DNA from: Trema orientale
Lineage: Eukaryota > Streptophyta > Magnoliopsida > Rosales > Cannabaceae
NCBI GenBank assembly: GCA_002914845.1
Contig: JXTC01000042.1
Location: 39,823 to 103,822 of the forward strand
Length of the DNA: 64,000 bases
Direction: 5' to 3'
Shown: positions 25,276 to 38,779 of the stretch, piece by piece
Layout: every line of letters begins with the position of its first letter
How positions within the stretch are numbered: position 1 is the stretch's first letter
Program-made: the position numbers and the translations under genes
Notes under the pieces: generated by a model
Database searches by the model: none
What the model saw: the letters and a program-made list of their open reading frames with translations, nothing else
What the model was told of the DNA's origin: nothing

Positions 25276-25957
25276 CACCCTTTAGTCACCTCAGATCTAT
25301 TATGAGTAAGGAGAATCCTAGGTGTCTTAGGCTGATCCCTTTTGTTATGAGATAGTCTTCTGACTTGGAAATATCTTATGGCTCATGACTCATTTACCGA
25401 GTAAGTGAAACAGGGTATTTGGCACACATGACATTTTCCTCTTCATAGTTGAGATTGGTTCTTACAAGTACTAAACATATTTTTTTAGCAATTATTTCGA
25501 AAGTTATTGAGAGGTTAATTATTACGTACTTACCAGCAAGAGCAAATTTAACTCTACCTTTCGCGCAGAAAATAATATCACTTCTATCTCTGGGTAAAAT
25601 TAACAAACATGCATGCGTGCTTTCTTGATTTTCACTTTGTTTTGTCGATTTAGAGACACTTGCATTTGAGTTCTTGTGGCCTTGCTTAATTAGACGAAAA
25701 CCATCGAAGGTATTACAAAGTCAAAGACAAGGGCACGAGTTTTGGACAAAATGGATAACCATGGTTGGCAATCGGCTCAGAATTTGAGGCGTGTACGTAT
25801 AAACTGATTTTGATTTGGTGATATATATATGTATCATATGGCTGTTCAGGTTGTAATTTATTCCTTCCACAATTTCTACGAGGATTATCTCTTATTTAAA
25901 TATTCTGTTGAGTAATAAAACCGAATAAACAAAAAAAGCATCGATCAACATGGATTA

Positions 25958-26376
25958 TGTTAAGAATTAACGAACGATAATCGACAAAAGAATTAAAAAC
26001 AAGAACACACAGATTTAAGTGGAAAACCTTAATCGGGAAAAACTACTGGCAAAGGAAGAAATTTCACTATGTCGAAAATAAGGTACAGAAGGTAGAGTGT
26101 TACACAGCCAAGCCAAATTATATAGAATCTTAAAAACCCTAAAATACATATGTGTACGGACAAAAACGGCCCAACAAAATAGGTCCATACCGTGGGGGCG
26201 GAACCCCCGCACCCCCAACGAGATCAGTGGTGGGCTCTGGGATCGGACCTATCGGCCTGATCCCTTTGCTTCCACCATAGATCTCAAAATTTCTCTCAAT
26301 TACAAAAATGCCACATATGTCGCACCGCGAAGCTTTCGGGCTGGGACAAACAGAATTCGGATTACGAACTCTAACA
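25958..26376 (-). repeat. 3' LTR of the copia element
   Basis: 419 bp, starting TGTTAAG and ending CTAACA, with a TATA-like TATATAAT in minus orientation near 26120. Matches the other LTR throughout with scattered substitutions. Confidence 0.93.
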
Positions 26377-26467
26377 ATCTCCACCTTAACACGAATTCAA
26401 ATTAAGGAATGACTCCAATCTTCGACAAAAAATATTTTCTCCACCTCTTCCACAAAGAAGGCAAAAC

Positions 26468-29400
26468 TCAGTAAGTAACACCAACCAAGTCTAAGCAATA
26501 CTTAAACTTATCTCCAGGAAGTATCTTAGTCATCATATCAGCAGGATTATCATGAGTATTAACTTTGCTCACAACTATATCACCTCGAGCAATAATATCA
26601 TGGACAAAATGATACCGCATATCAATGTGCTTAGTCCTTTTATGAAACATCTGATCTTTTGTGAGAAAAATAGCACTCTGACTGTCACAAAAGACTGTGG
26701 TCATCTGTAAGTCTTCACTGAGTTCACTAAATAGTCCCTTCAACCAAATAGCTTCCTTACACGCTTCAGTAATAGCCATGTATTCAGCCTCAGTAGTAGA
26801 CAATGCAACTGTAGTCTGTAAGGTAGCTTTCCAACTGATAGCACAACCACCAATAGTGAAAATATACCCAGTGAGAGATCTTCTCTTATCAAGGTCTCCA
26901 GCAAAATCAGAATCAACATATCCAACAACTCCACTTCTAGCTCTCCCAAATTGCAAACAAGCATCAGTAGAGCCAGGTAAGTATCTGAAAATCTACTGAA
27001 CTGCTTTCCAATGTTCTTTACCAAGATTCGCCATGTATCTACTAACAGCACTGACTGTATATGACAAATCTGGACGAGAACAAACTATAGCATACATGAG
27101 AGATCCCACTGCACTAGAATATGGAACTCGAGACATATAATCAATCTTATCATCTGATTGTGGAGATAAAGCAGATGAAAGTCTGAAATGAGCCGCTAAT
27201 GGAGTGCTAACAGGTTTAGCATTCTGTATATTAAATCTGTTTAGAACTTTCTCAATGTACCCTTTTTGACTTAGGTACAATTTACCTGCCTTTCTATTTC
27301 TCAGAATCTCTATTCCAAGTATCTTCCTTGCTACTCCCAAATCTTTCATCTCAAACTCCTTATTAAGCTGATTTTTGACCTTTCTAATCTCTTCTTTATC
27401 CTTGGCTGCTATCAACATGTCATCGACATATAAGAGTAGATACACAAAAGGCCCATCAGTAGTCTTCTTAAAGTAGATACAGCTATCATAGCTACTTCTC
27501 TTGAAATAATGAGTGGTCATAAATAAATCAAATCTCTTATACCACTGTCTGGGTGACTATTTCAGACCATACAAAGAATTCTTCAATAAGCACACATAGT
27601 CCTCCTTTTCTGAGTCTATAAAACCCTCTGGCTATTCCGTGTAGATATCTTCTTCAAGTTCTCCATGTAAGAATGCTGTCTTCACATATAACTGTTCAAG
27701 CTGAAGATTATGCATAGCCACAATACCAAGCAAAGCTCGAATTGAACTATGTTTTACTACTGGAGAAAACACAATTGTAAAGTCTACGCCTGGAATCTGA
27801 TTGTAACCCTTTGCAACTAGCCTCGCCTTATACCGGGCTTCTTCAATTCTTGGTGTTCCTTCTTTCCTTTTGTAGACCCATTTACAGCGAACAACTTTCT
27901 TATCTTTAGGTAGTTTCACCAAATTCCATGTGCCATTCTTATGAAGTGATTCCATCTCCTCTTGTATGGCAATCATCTATTTGCCAGAGTTATCATAACT
28001 AACTGCCTCTGTATAGGTAGAAGATTCTTCACTAGAATCAATACCTTCAGCCACATTCAAAGCATAGGCGACTAGATCGGCCTCAGCATACCTCTGTAGA
28101 GGTCTAATGTCTCTTCTAGGCCTGTCTTTAGCAATAGAATATTGTGGTGATACTAGTTGTGGCGATGGTGATGTAGAGGAACTTGACTGAGATGTAGACG
28201 CTAGTGTAGATTCTAACCCAATCTCAAGCTCCACCTGAGTGTTTGATTTCTACTGATGTTTACTACTAGAATCTCTAATAGACAAATCATGAAGCATAGC
28301 AGATTCATCAAAAGTAACATCTTTGCTTATTATAATCTTCCGAGTTTCTGGACACCATAGCTTATATCCTTTAACACCAGCTTTACAGCCTAGAAAAATG
28401 AACTTCATAGATCTTGGTTCTAACTTTCCATTATCAACATGAGTATACGCAGGATATCCAAATATCTTCAGATCGGAATAATTAGTAGGAGTACCAAGCC
28501 ATACCTCTTCTAGAGTCTTTTTCTTAATAGTAGTTGAAGGAGATTAATTAATCAGAAAATAGGTTGTTGAAGCAAACTTCTACCCAAAAGGACTTTGGTA
28601 AACGAGCATTGGAGAGCATGCAACGTACTCTCTCCATCAAAGTCCTATTCATACGCTCTTGCACACCGTTTTGTTGCGGAGTATGGTGAACTGTTAAGTG
28701 CCTCACGATTCCTTCTGACTTGCAAAAAATATTAAACTCATCAGAACAAAACTCCAAGCCATTATCAGTGCAGAGACGTTTAATCTGTTTTCCTGTCTGC
28801 TTCTCAATCATAGTCTTCCATTCCTTGAATATAGGTAATACATTATTATTCTGCTTCAGAAAGAACACCCAAAGTTTTCTGTTGAAATCATCGATGATCG
28901 TCAGCAAATATCTAGCACCTCATTTAGAAGGTACTCTAGATGGTCCCCAGAGATCAGAACGAATATAATCAAGTGTTCCCTTTGTGTTGTGGATACCTTT
29001 TGTAAATCTGACTCTCTTCTGCTTTCCAAAAATGCAATGCTCACAAAACTTCAGTTTATTAGTACTCTGCCTATCAAGAAGTCCTCTTTTGCTCAATTCA
29101 GCCATGCCATTCTCATCATATGTCCAAGATGCATATGCCAAAGTCTAATGACTTCATCATCTGACAGTAAAGGAGTAGAGACAGCTGCTTCACCAGTAAC
29201 TATAGAACCCAACAAGAATATAATCCAGCAGATCTTTTCTGGCCCTTCATCACAACAAGAGCTCCTCTGGAAACCTTCAGAACTCTACCTTCACCAGTGT
29301 ACTTGTACCCTTTTGAATCAAGAGTACTCAAAGAGATCAGATTTCTCTTTAGATCTGGAACATGTCTCACGCCACCGAGAGTCCTGACAACTCCATCAAA

Positions 29401-30410
29401 CATCTTAATTTTGACTGTTCCAATACCAATAACTTTACAAGGTGCATTATTTTCTATCAACACAGCACCTTTGGATACTATTTCATATGTTGAAAACCAG
29501 TCTCTATTAGGACACATATGAAACGTGCAACCTGAATCAAGAATCTAATCATCATATGGTTTGGAGCCGTCATCAGAAACAACTAAGAGTTCTCCATCAC
29601 TGATATCATCTTCGGCAGCACTGGCTTCACCGGTATTTTTAATTTGTTTTCCCTTCTGATTAGGAGCAGCCTTCCTATTCTTATTCTGAAGCTTGTAGCA
29701 TTTAGATTTGATATATTCTTGCAATAGTTGCAAGTTTTACTTTTATTTCTAGATTTGGATCTGCCTCTATTATCACTCCCATAACTTTTCTTCTGCGTTC
29801 TCCCTCTAGTAACGAGACCCTCTGCCTGAGTCTCAGTCCCTGTAATAATCTGATCCATCTTTTCCTTAGAGAGCAGAGAATCGTAAGCCACGCTCAGAGT
29901 AAGGGATTCACGACTATACAAAATAGTATCCCTAAAAGGCATATATGAAGGGGGCAATGAACAGAGCAAAATCAGCGTTAAATCCTCAGACTCATATTTA
30001 ACCTCCAATGCTTCTAGATCAGAAACAATTTTCGTAAAGACGTTTATGTCCTCTTCTAGAGACGTACTTTCCATCATACGATGAGAATACAACCGCTGCT
30101 TCTGATGCAGCTTGTTGGTTAGACTTTTCGTCATGCATAGCTGCTCTAATTTCAACCACAAAGCGGCGGCAGTTTTCTCCTTCAGAACGTCTTGTAATAT
30201 CTGATTCGACAAATGCAGCTGAATCTGAGATAGAGCTTTTCGATCCCTACGCTGCTTTTCCTCCATTGATAAGGATGAGGGCATCGCATTGATCCCTACC
30301 AGTGTATCATCTAAATCCAACTACGCGAACACAGCCTGCATCTTAATCTGCCATAGTGAAAATCTGGTGCTACGATCCAAAAGCGGAATATCATACTTCA
30401 TGGTTGCCAT
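26468..30410 (-). pseudogene. Decayed copia gag-pol polyprotein
   Basis: Starts at ATG 30408-30410 and ends at about 26468. In order it contains: gag helices (about 30320-29760), a zinc-knuckle start CNYC interrupted by a frameshift near 29730, protease DSGCTFHM (about 29540), integrase zinc-binding HC pairs (29140-28980), and the catalytic core with SDLWGP, TDNGLEF and QNGVQERMNRT (28970-28680). RT follows with VKTAFLHG and YVDDM (27980-27000), then RNase H with DSDFAGD, TEAEY and DSQSA (26920-26560). At least six in-frame stops or frameshifts break it, including TAG at 30321-30323 and TGA near 28917. It is non-functional as read. Confidence 0.93.
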
Positions 30411-30450
30411 TATCGTAATTAAACCTGGACTAAAAGCTTTGATACCAGAT

Positions 30451-30860
30451 TGTTAAGAATTAACGAAGCATAATCGGCAAAAGAATGAAAAACAAGAACA
30501 TACAGATTTAAGTGGAAAACCCTAATCGGGAAAAATAACTGATAGAGGAGGAAATTTCACTATGTCAAAAATAAGGTACGGAAAGTAGAGTGTTACACGG
30601 CCAAGCCAAAATATATAGAATCTTAAAAACCCTAAAATACATATGTGTATGGACGAAAATGGCCCAACAAAACAGGTCCATACTGTGGAGACGGAGCCCC
30701 CGCACCCCCAACGAGATCAGTGGTGGGCTCTGGGATTGGGCCTATCCTTCCGCTTCCACTACATATTTCAAAATTTCTCCTAATTACAAAAGTACTACAT
30801 ATGTCGCACCGCGAAGCTTTCGAGCTGGGGCAAACAGAATTTAGGTCACGAACTCTAACA
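30451..30860 (-). repeat. 5' LTR of the copia element
   Basis: 410 bp, bounded by TGTTAAG and CTAACA, next to the GATTA duplication. It carries the presumed promoter, with a TATATA element in minus orientation near 30614. Confidence 0.93.
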
Positions 30861-30865
30861 GATTA

Positions 30866-31329
30866 TGTGATCATGGCCTACATGCAGCGACTCAAACCAC
30901 AAGATGTGTGACTTCCAATTTCAAAAGAATTTAAACATTTGATTTTTTAAATTAACAGGTCAAGTACTTTTCTGCCAGCATGAATGAAAAAGCGACAACA
31001 AATAGTCCCACAATAATTAATTTAAAACTAGTGGTTTGATACGTTATCTTTGAGTTTAACTGACTATCATAATCATGTTCATTAACATACATAGTCACTA
31101 AACTACTGATACAAATGGGCACTGAATTGATGAGACCACATCCAGGAAGCCTAACGGGAAAAGACCTATTATACTGTCAAAAGTTGTCTATATGTCTAGT
31201 GTATTTAGTGTTTAAAATCAAAGACTAAACTAAATTTGTTCCTTTGCACATAAATTTTGGCAAAGATTGATTTCAACCAAGAATCTGAAGTAATTTAATG
31301 GAACCATTTGTCTTTTGAAACCTTAAATA
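30866..31329. other. Spacer between the copia element and copy B
   Basis: AT-rich DNA that must include the 3' UTR of copy B. No clear polyadenylation signal or coding sequence was recognised. Confidence 0.5.
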
Positions 31330-34300
31330 TCAAGTTGTTGAAGAACTACGACGTGATATCAATGAGGAAATGTCACTGCTGATGTCTATGGACTCGGAGT
31401 GCATCTGGTAGAGATCATCACCAGAAATGATTAAGGATTCAGGATTAATTGGGTAGAGATCATGAGCAGAAGTACTTGTGGAGGGCTCATTTGGTTTCAC
31501 GTCTAAAGAAGAATTGGCACCCTGAGTTCCAATTCCGTTCTTGCTTTGAATTTGTTCGTAATAGGCCTTTAGGGGTTTAAATCTTACATCGTTTCCTAAA
31601 TCATCATCACAAGTGGCAGCATCAAACAACACTTCCTGAACTGTAGTTTGTCCTTCAAGCATGCTGATCACTTCTGACATTGTAGGCCTTAGCACTGGTG
31701 ATGCATTGGTGCATAAAAGTGCCACTTTGATTATTTTTTCTGCCTCTTCCTTGTTAAACTTGCTGCCCAGCTTGGGATCCATTATCTCCAATATGTCTCC
31801 TTTCTTTTGCAAAACAATGGCCTGCAAGAGAAGGAAATAATGAAGAAGTATTTCATATCTTAGAACAAAAGCAATGGCTACATTTCCTTGCTTACATAAT
31901 CAAGAAGACAAACACATTGATTCTGAGGCCTGTAGTTTGTATTGCTCTTTCCACTAACGATTTCCAAAGCAACCACCCCAAAGCTGTATACATCTGCTTT
32001 CTCAGTCAAATAACCCCATAGTGCATATTCTGGTGCCATGTATCCTCTGCGAAGAAGAAGAAGAAGAACATTAGTGCAACGGCAATCAAAATCGGCATAA
32101 ATAATTTCTCTAAATTATTAGTTTTTGTGTCAATCAGAAGCTGATTTACATGGTTCCAGCAATTCGAGTGCTAATGTGGGTATTCTCCTCTTCATTAAGC
32201 TTAGCCAATCCGAAGTCTGATATCTTAGCATTAAGATCCCTATCAAGTAGCACATTTGTAGCCTTGATGTCCCTGTGAACTATCTTGAGAGCTGACCCTT
32301 CATGAAGAAAACAAAGGCCTTTGGCTATTCCAACACATATATTGAACCTCGTCGCCCAGTCTAATTTAGGACTACTTGTTTCTGGATCTTATGAAAGCAA
32401 GGGTGATGGGATTGAAAGAAATGTATAAGAGTCACGTGATAATAAAAAAATAAAAAAAAAAGGAAAAATAAGAAGAGGTTTGCTAATTGCAGTAAGAAAA
32501 ATTAAATCTCATAGGCTTTTATGCAGATAATATAAATTTGTTGTAAACTTATACTATAGAGTGTTAATTTTTGTTTAATATGTACTTTATTGAACCAAAA
32601 ACAATATATAGTTACGATTAATTATGATGTGAAGATAAATGATAACATGTACCGAAAAGTGCACGAGCAAGGCAATTGTTTTCCATGTATTCGTATACGA
32701 GCAGTAGTTGATTTCCTTCAATACAACATCCGTAAAGCTTCACTAGATTTGGATGTTCCATTCCAGATATCATGCCTATTTCAGTCACAAATTCGCGATT
32801 TCCTTGCTTCGATTTAGAAGACAATTGCTTCACTGCAATAACTGTACCATCTGATAATATACCCTGCATTGCAATACTCATCCGATTTGAACGCACATCT
32901 TAATACGTTCACAAGGCAAGACCAACTTGTCCATGGGACAGTCAAAATAGGTATAACATTATGTAGCATACATTTATACCTTGTACACACTTCCAAAACC
33001 ACCTTCACCAATCTTGTTTGCAGGATCAAAATTGTTGGTGGCAGTTCTTAGTTTTCTCAAAGTGAAGGAACCTGCTACCAATTCTAGCCCTGTGAGGTCT
33101 GCCCATGGTTTAATTTAGGAGCAATCCATGAGATATATTATGTTAATGGAATAAAATGAGATCAAAGTCATGCAAACTTTTTCCACAGATGCACATTAAC
33201 TAGTAAGTAAAACTTCAATAATTTAATCAATTTAACGTACCTGTGTTTTTTCTTGTATAATTCTCCTTGAAACACCTCCAGGTGATGATACCGGCTACCA
33301 AAAAGAACAGGCATAAAACCGAGGCGACAACACCGGCCACAAGAGGTATTTTATTACTTGGTTCTATACCAAAAGAAAAAGAGCCATTAATGCATATTTC
33401 TAAAATCAGATACTAAACTTACATTGTTTATAGGTTGACATTCCTTACCTTTGACTTCACAATGATATTTGGAACCTGAAAAAGTAGAACATGAAAATAC
33501 CATGCTCATCAAATGAATCGAGAATCAATTAAAATCCAAGGTCCTTTACTTTCAATATGATTAACGAATTTTCCTATAGACCAAAACCAATTAACAAAAT
33601 TGAACTAATTGGACAATATTGTCTGTCTGAATACTTTTTAAGTACTATGGAGTAGGAAGAAAGAAGAAAAAAAGTTAATGGCTTTGGCTCACCTCAAGTG
33701 TGTTATACCTGTCTTAAATAGAGGAAGTTGTTTCAACGTTTACAATAGTATATATCATTAATTTGTCACAAATATAATCTACAAAATTGCAGCATATGAC
33801 TCTACATCTTATTCAGTAATTTGAGTTTATTTGTGGCATGACAGTATGGCATCAAACAATTGTGTATCAACCTATGTGCGGCAGTCAAAGCATTTTTCAG
33901 GGTAAAATAACTTACTGTGACACACAGAAATAGCAGATATAAGTGGACCGTAATTCCCCCTGCTTGGGATGCAAGTAGTCCCTTTCCCAGCCCAATACAA
34001 GCGAATCTCCAAGGTATTATTAGTCACACTAACGTTAAAGGGTACCTCAACTAGCTCAGTACCAGTTAGTTTGGCTTCCTCTTTTATATTGAAATCCTTT
34101 CTCATTAATTCTCCCTGCAAAAAATCGTTTCAGCACAATAGGTGAGAAATATTAAACTAAAATTATTTGGTAGAAAAAAGTCAAAATCTTAAAACTGACA
34201 AAAAATGTATTAGATCTTTCAGCGACAAAAGATCTAATGAACTTTAGAATAAATATATACATATACATCTCTCTCTTCTGTGAAGAATGCATTCTTTCAG

Positions 34301-35988
34301 AAAGATAATCAAAATTACCTGAATATATACATCAAATATGCGTCTCCCAAGAATATTATATGCTTTTTTATCTGTAAGTATCACCTCCGCAAAATGTAGT
34401 TTCACTGTGTAATTTCCATTTTCTAGACAAAATCCATAATAAATGAGAGACTGTGGAGATCTACGAGCTGTGGCATACAAAAGTGTTGAATTCCCAGATT
34501 GTTCATCACTATTTCCTACGTAATACTGTTCTTTTTCATTATCATCATCCATGAAATCCCCTGTCCTGCTAAATCCCCAGTATGGTCGAATGTAGTCCTC
34601 TACAGCAACATCTTTGTCATCATGGTTATCAGCTTCATATATAAGCTTCCCATATGCAGTTTTGATGGTCACATTTGGCCCACCACAATTTATATGAAGT
34701 GATGATTGCAGATCTGCCATGTTATCATCAAGTCTACAATCATTTGTCTTTTCAATACTAGAGCTTAATCTTTATTATGTTTCTTAAGAAAATGATGGTA
34801 AGAATATAAGCCTATACATTCTCAGCTAAACAAAAAAATAACAAAATAAGAGTTACGTACCTTTTGGACAATTAGCAAGTTCATTTGAGCATGCGGGAAG
34901 TCCCTTTCTGTTGTTTAATAGAAGGATCGAAATGTATTAACATTTACACATACACAAAATAGTATTAGCGTGCAAGATATATATGTAACTTAGATATGTG
35001 GAATAATATTACTGGTTGTTCTGTGAGGAACTTTGATATGTGCTTATGGGCCTGGGAAAGCTGTTCAAAAGAAAAAAGAATGAAAATTTTTGAATTAGTT
35101 ACAGAATACTTAAGATCTATACATACGAATGTTAAGACCAAGATTTCTCACCCTTCGATCTTATTAGTGCACTTATCCTCTGACCAATTAAAGTTATTAT
35201 AGGAAAGATCACTGCAAAAGAATCAATAAGAATCACAATAAAAATCATTTCTAACATTAGATACCAAGAACATTAGTGGAAACACAAAAGGTTGGACACG
35301 CAAAAATTTTAGGTGTCATACCAAAAGCAAGTCCAAGTTAAGGAACATACACAGAATACTTGTCAGGATTAACGAGGAACGAGTCTGGCACACTTCCAGT
35401 AAACCTGTTTCCACCCAAGAATCTGATAATAAGATGCAAAATGAAGTTTTATAAATACGTACCTGAATAGCCTGGACTAAAATACAGATCAAAACAACCC
35501 CATCCAAAGAGACTTATAATTAATTAGAAACTTGGAATATTAAGTTTGCTTACGTTAATTTCTTAGGTTTGGCTCCTTCAGGAAATTCTCCTTCCAAGTG
35601 ATTAAAACTTACATCTCTGGGAGATTTGCAAGCAAATGATGTTAATCAATATTATCTCTTATATTTGAAGGCGCATTGAATATTTACTCATTGAAGGCAT
35701 AAACAAAACAATTACTTGAATATAAGCTTAAACTTGACGACCAAATCATGAAACACAGAACTTGAAATACTTGTGAACTGTGAACGCTATTGTTATATGT
35801 TCTTGCTTGTAGCTTGTATTGTCCTGTTAGGAGCTCAACAACTACCGTGAGCTATTTGATACATTTTCATTTTGAATTATCTGCACAACTTTTATGAGAC
35901 TCCAAACCACTACAAATACTTCAGCATGACCATTTAATAGCTTGTGTATATATGTTGCTTTGCTAGAAAGCTAATCAATGAATTATGT

Positions 35989-37102
35989 TGTAGACATGAA
36001 ATAAACATATTAAGAAATTATATTGTTGTTATTATTTAGGATTATTTAGATTTATTATTAGTTATTTAGTTTTGGGTACTATTTCTATTTGTTTATAGAA
36101 TGTGTTTATTTTTTTAGTTGAGTCTAATTGTTTATCTATAACTAAGCTTAATTATGTAATTGCATTTCAGACTATTATGAGTTAATGAATGATTATTGAG
36201 TTTTCTCCTTCTATGATTCTTCTTCTTTTTTTAGACATTTTTGATATAATTCTATTGCTTTTCTACCTATTCACCTGTTTCTACCTTAATTCTCTTTGTC
36301 TCTTGCTTTTCTACCAATTCTCTCTCTTTTCTCATATGATTCTACATCAATTGATCTCCGAGCCTAGTTCTTTTTCTTTGCCTAGATATGCAAGTTTGTT
36401 CTAGCCACACTGTCATCTTCTTCTCTAGAACACCAATGTTTCAATCATCTCTCCTGCTGCCTCTGTTCAAATTTGAATTCACCACTATGCTATGCTCAAT
36501 CAAGATCTGGTTCAACTGCTCTTTCCCATGGGTCTATATGCTGAATTGCGTCATCACATCATCAAGTCTAATCCATGCTTTTTTTTTTTGTGGAGTAAAG
36601 AAGTCTCCAGTTTTAAGATCCTACCTCTTCATCAAGACTCCATATTTGAAATTGCCGCTTCAGCTTATTGGTTTATGACGTACTTGAGTTTTCACTCACC
36701 GGAGTCGAGTTCTCGAACTACGAGAGAATGATGTAGATATGAAATAAACATATTAGGAAATTCTATTGTTATTATTATTTAGGATTATTTAGATTTATTA
36801 TTTATTTAGTTTTAGGTAACTAGATTTAAATTTCATGTTTCTATTAATTTCTAGAATATGTTCACTTTCCTAGTTGAGTCAAATTGTCTATCTATAAATA
36901 GGCTTAGTTATGTAATTACTTTTCAGACTATGATGAATAATGAATAATTATATATTGAGTTTTCTCCATCTGTGGTTCTTCTTCTTTCTTTGGGTTCTTG
37001 ATCTAATTTTATTACTTTTCTATCTATTCACTTGTTTCTGCCTTAATTCTCTTCATCCCTTATTTTCTACCGATTGTCTTTCCTTTCTCATATGATCCTA
37101 CA
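35989..37102 (+). mobile_element. TRIM-like LTR element in intron 11 of copy B
   Basis: Two direct repeats (35989-36346 and 36732-37102) both start TGTAGA then ATGAAATAAACATATTA, end with a CTACA-type terminus, and match along their length by eye. The 385-bp interior begins with TCA and a degenerate primer site (ATTGATCTCCGAGCC against ATTGGTATCAGAGCC) and ends in a purine-rich tract (GAGAGAATGA). No gag or pol is present. Total length is 1.1 kb, in the size range of terminal-repeat retrotransposons in miniature. No clear target duplication was seen. Confidence 0.8.
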
Positions 37103-38779
37103 TCAAATTGTTTACTAATCTCCTTCCAATCTTCCATATTCTCTGTCCTAAATGTGTTTGTTCTTCCCATCAAACGATTAATACTAAGTATCCTAAAGAA
37201 TTGAAAAATAAAAGGTATAAAAAGTACTTCATAAGTTATACATAATTTCAAATGAACATTTTGACTTACAACTTTTTAATTTCGTTCACATCCCAGATAG
37301 TTGCATTGATCTGTCCAACTAAATTCAAGTTTCTCAAGACCCTGGACACAAATTTCAGGTTTCTCAGTTTCTTTGAGTGGAAAATATATGCTAAAATAAG
37401 TTACGAAGATAATTGGCATTTTAAAGAAGTATGTGCCATACAATGTTTTTATGGTTTGGCTGAGTGAAGTAGGAAAGGAAGACTCCACTGATCCGTTCAT
37501 ATCAGTTATCCTCCTGTACAACAAAAACATGAGATGATATATAATGTGAATTTCAATTCATGTTCCTTTTCCAACAATAATAAAGCAAACTTGTTATAGC
37601 ATGACTTGGTGAAACTACAAGTTTATTTGTACTCACAAATTAGTCAGTTTTTCTAATCCAAGGAAAATGTCTATAGGGATTGGTCCTTCCATACCAGTTG
37701 CAGACATCTCCCTTCATTAATGGCAATTAAACATATGAAATAAGTAAATTTTAGAATGATCATATTCATTGAGAAATATCTTACAGTCTATCGAGTTCCG
37801 TCAATTTCCCAATAAATTCTGGCATACTGCCTTGAAAGCTATTATCATTTAGCCTCCTGCACGTGACAGCCAAAGATGTCAATATATCTTATATTATACA
37901 AGATGAACGTGTTACACAGTTAATAGTAGTTATCAAAACTTAACAGATCCTTCAACATCTTCAGGTTAACAAGTGCCTTCGGCAACATTCCCACAAACTT
38001 GTTGGAGGAGAGTATCCTAATTAAAACAAGAATTTAGTTTAAGAAAATCAAACAAGTTTAAAACTTTACTCAAAACTAAATTTTTAACAATGTAAAACTA
38101 CGTACAGGGTTTCTAGTTTGACCAAGTTTCCAAGCTCCACAGGAATAGTACCCGAAAGATTGTTAGCTTCAAGGCTTCTGCATTTAAAAATGAGAAACGA
38201 GCTAAAACAAACGTACATGTATTTGCAAGTATATAAGCTCTTATTTTAATAACTTGAAGCGTACAAGTAAGTGAGATTAGGAAAGTATCCCCATTCCTTT
38301 GGAATCGGCCCCGATAAGTTGTTTGCAGTAAGAGAACTGCACAAGAATTTGCAGCTTAGCTAATTAGCTTCTGTAAGAAACAACATAGAAACAAATAAAA
38401 GATAATAAGAACTAAATTATGCTTACATCCTTTTCAAGAATTTTAGTGAAGTCCATTCTATCGGAAGCGAGCCGTAGAAGAGGTTGCGGGTTAAGTCACT
38501 GTAAATATTGAGGAAAATGAATTTATAGTAAGCATAAAACCAGCTTTACCAAGCACGTTCTCTTATACCAATTATTCAGTTCAGCAAACGTTCAAAAATG
38601 GGAAATAAAATCCAAAAACACGATATATAAAGGAAAAGGTTCTTCTTACATGTTTTCGAGGTATCGGAAGTTGGCAATTTCACTTGGAATTTTGCCTGGT
38701 AGACTATAACTCTTTAGAACTCTGCCAAGCAAAACGAAAAAGAATAGTATTATAACTGGTTTCTTTTTTGTTCATGGAT

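Larger units (their letters stand above)
25958..30860 (-). mobile_element. Full-length Ty1/copia retrotransposon
   Basis: Two LTRs (25958-26376 and 30451-30860) both begin TGTTAAGAATTAAC and end ACGAACTCTAACA, and a 5-bp target duplication GATTA flanks the element (25953-25957 and 30861-30865). On the minus strand the primer site TGGTATCAAAGC (initiator-Met type) follows the 5' LTR and a purine tract AAGGTGGAGAT precedes the 3' LTR. The LTRs differ at several dozen positions and by a small deletion, so insertion was not recent. The domain order gag, protease, integrase, RT, RNase H is that of copia. The clade may be Tork-like (tentative). It sits in the gap between the two receptor kinases. 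Confidence 0.95.

Noticed and set aside
36189..36731. Plus-strand open frames of 71-96 residues in intron 11 of copy B
   Set aside because: They lie in the LTR and core of the TRIM-like element. No gag or pol motif could be recognised.
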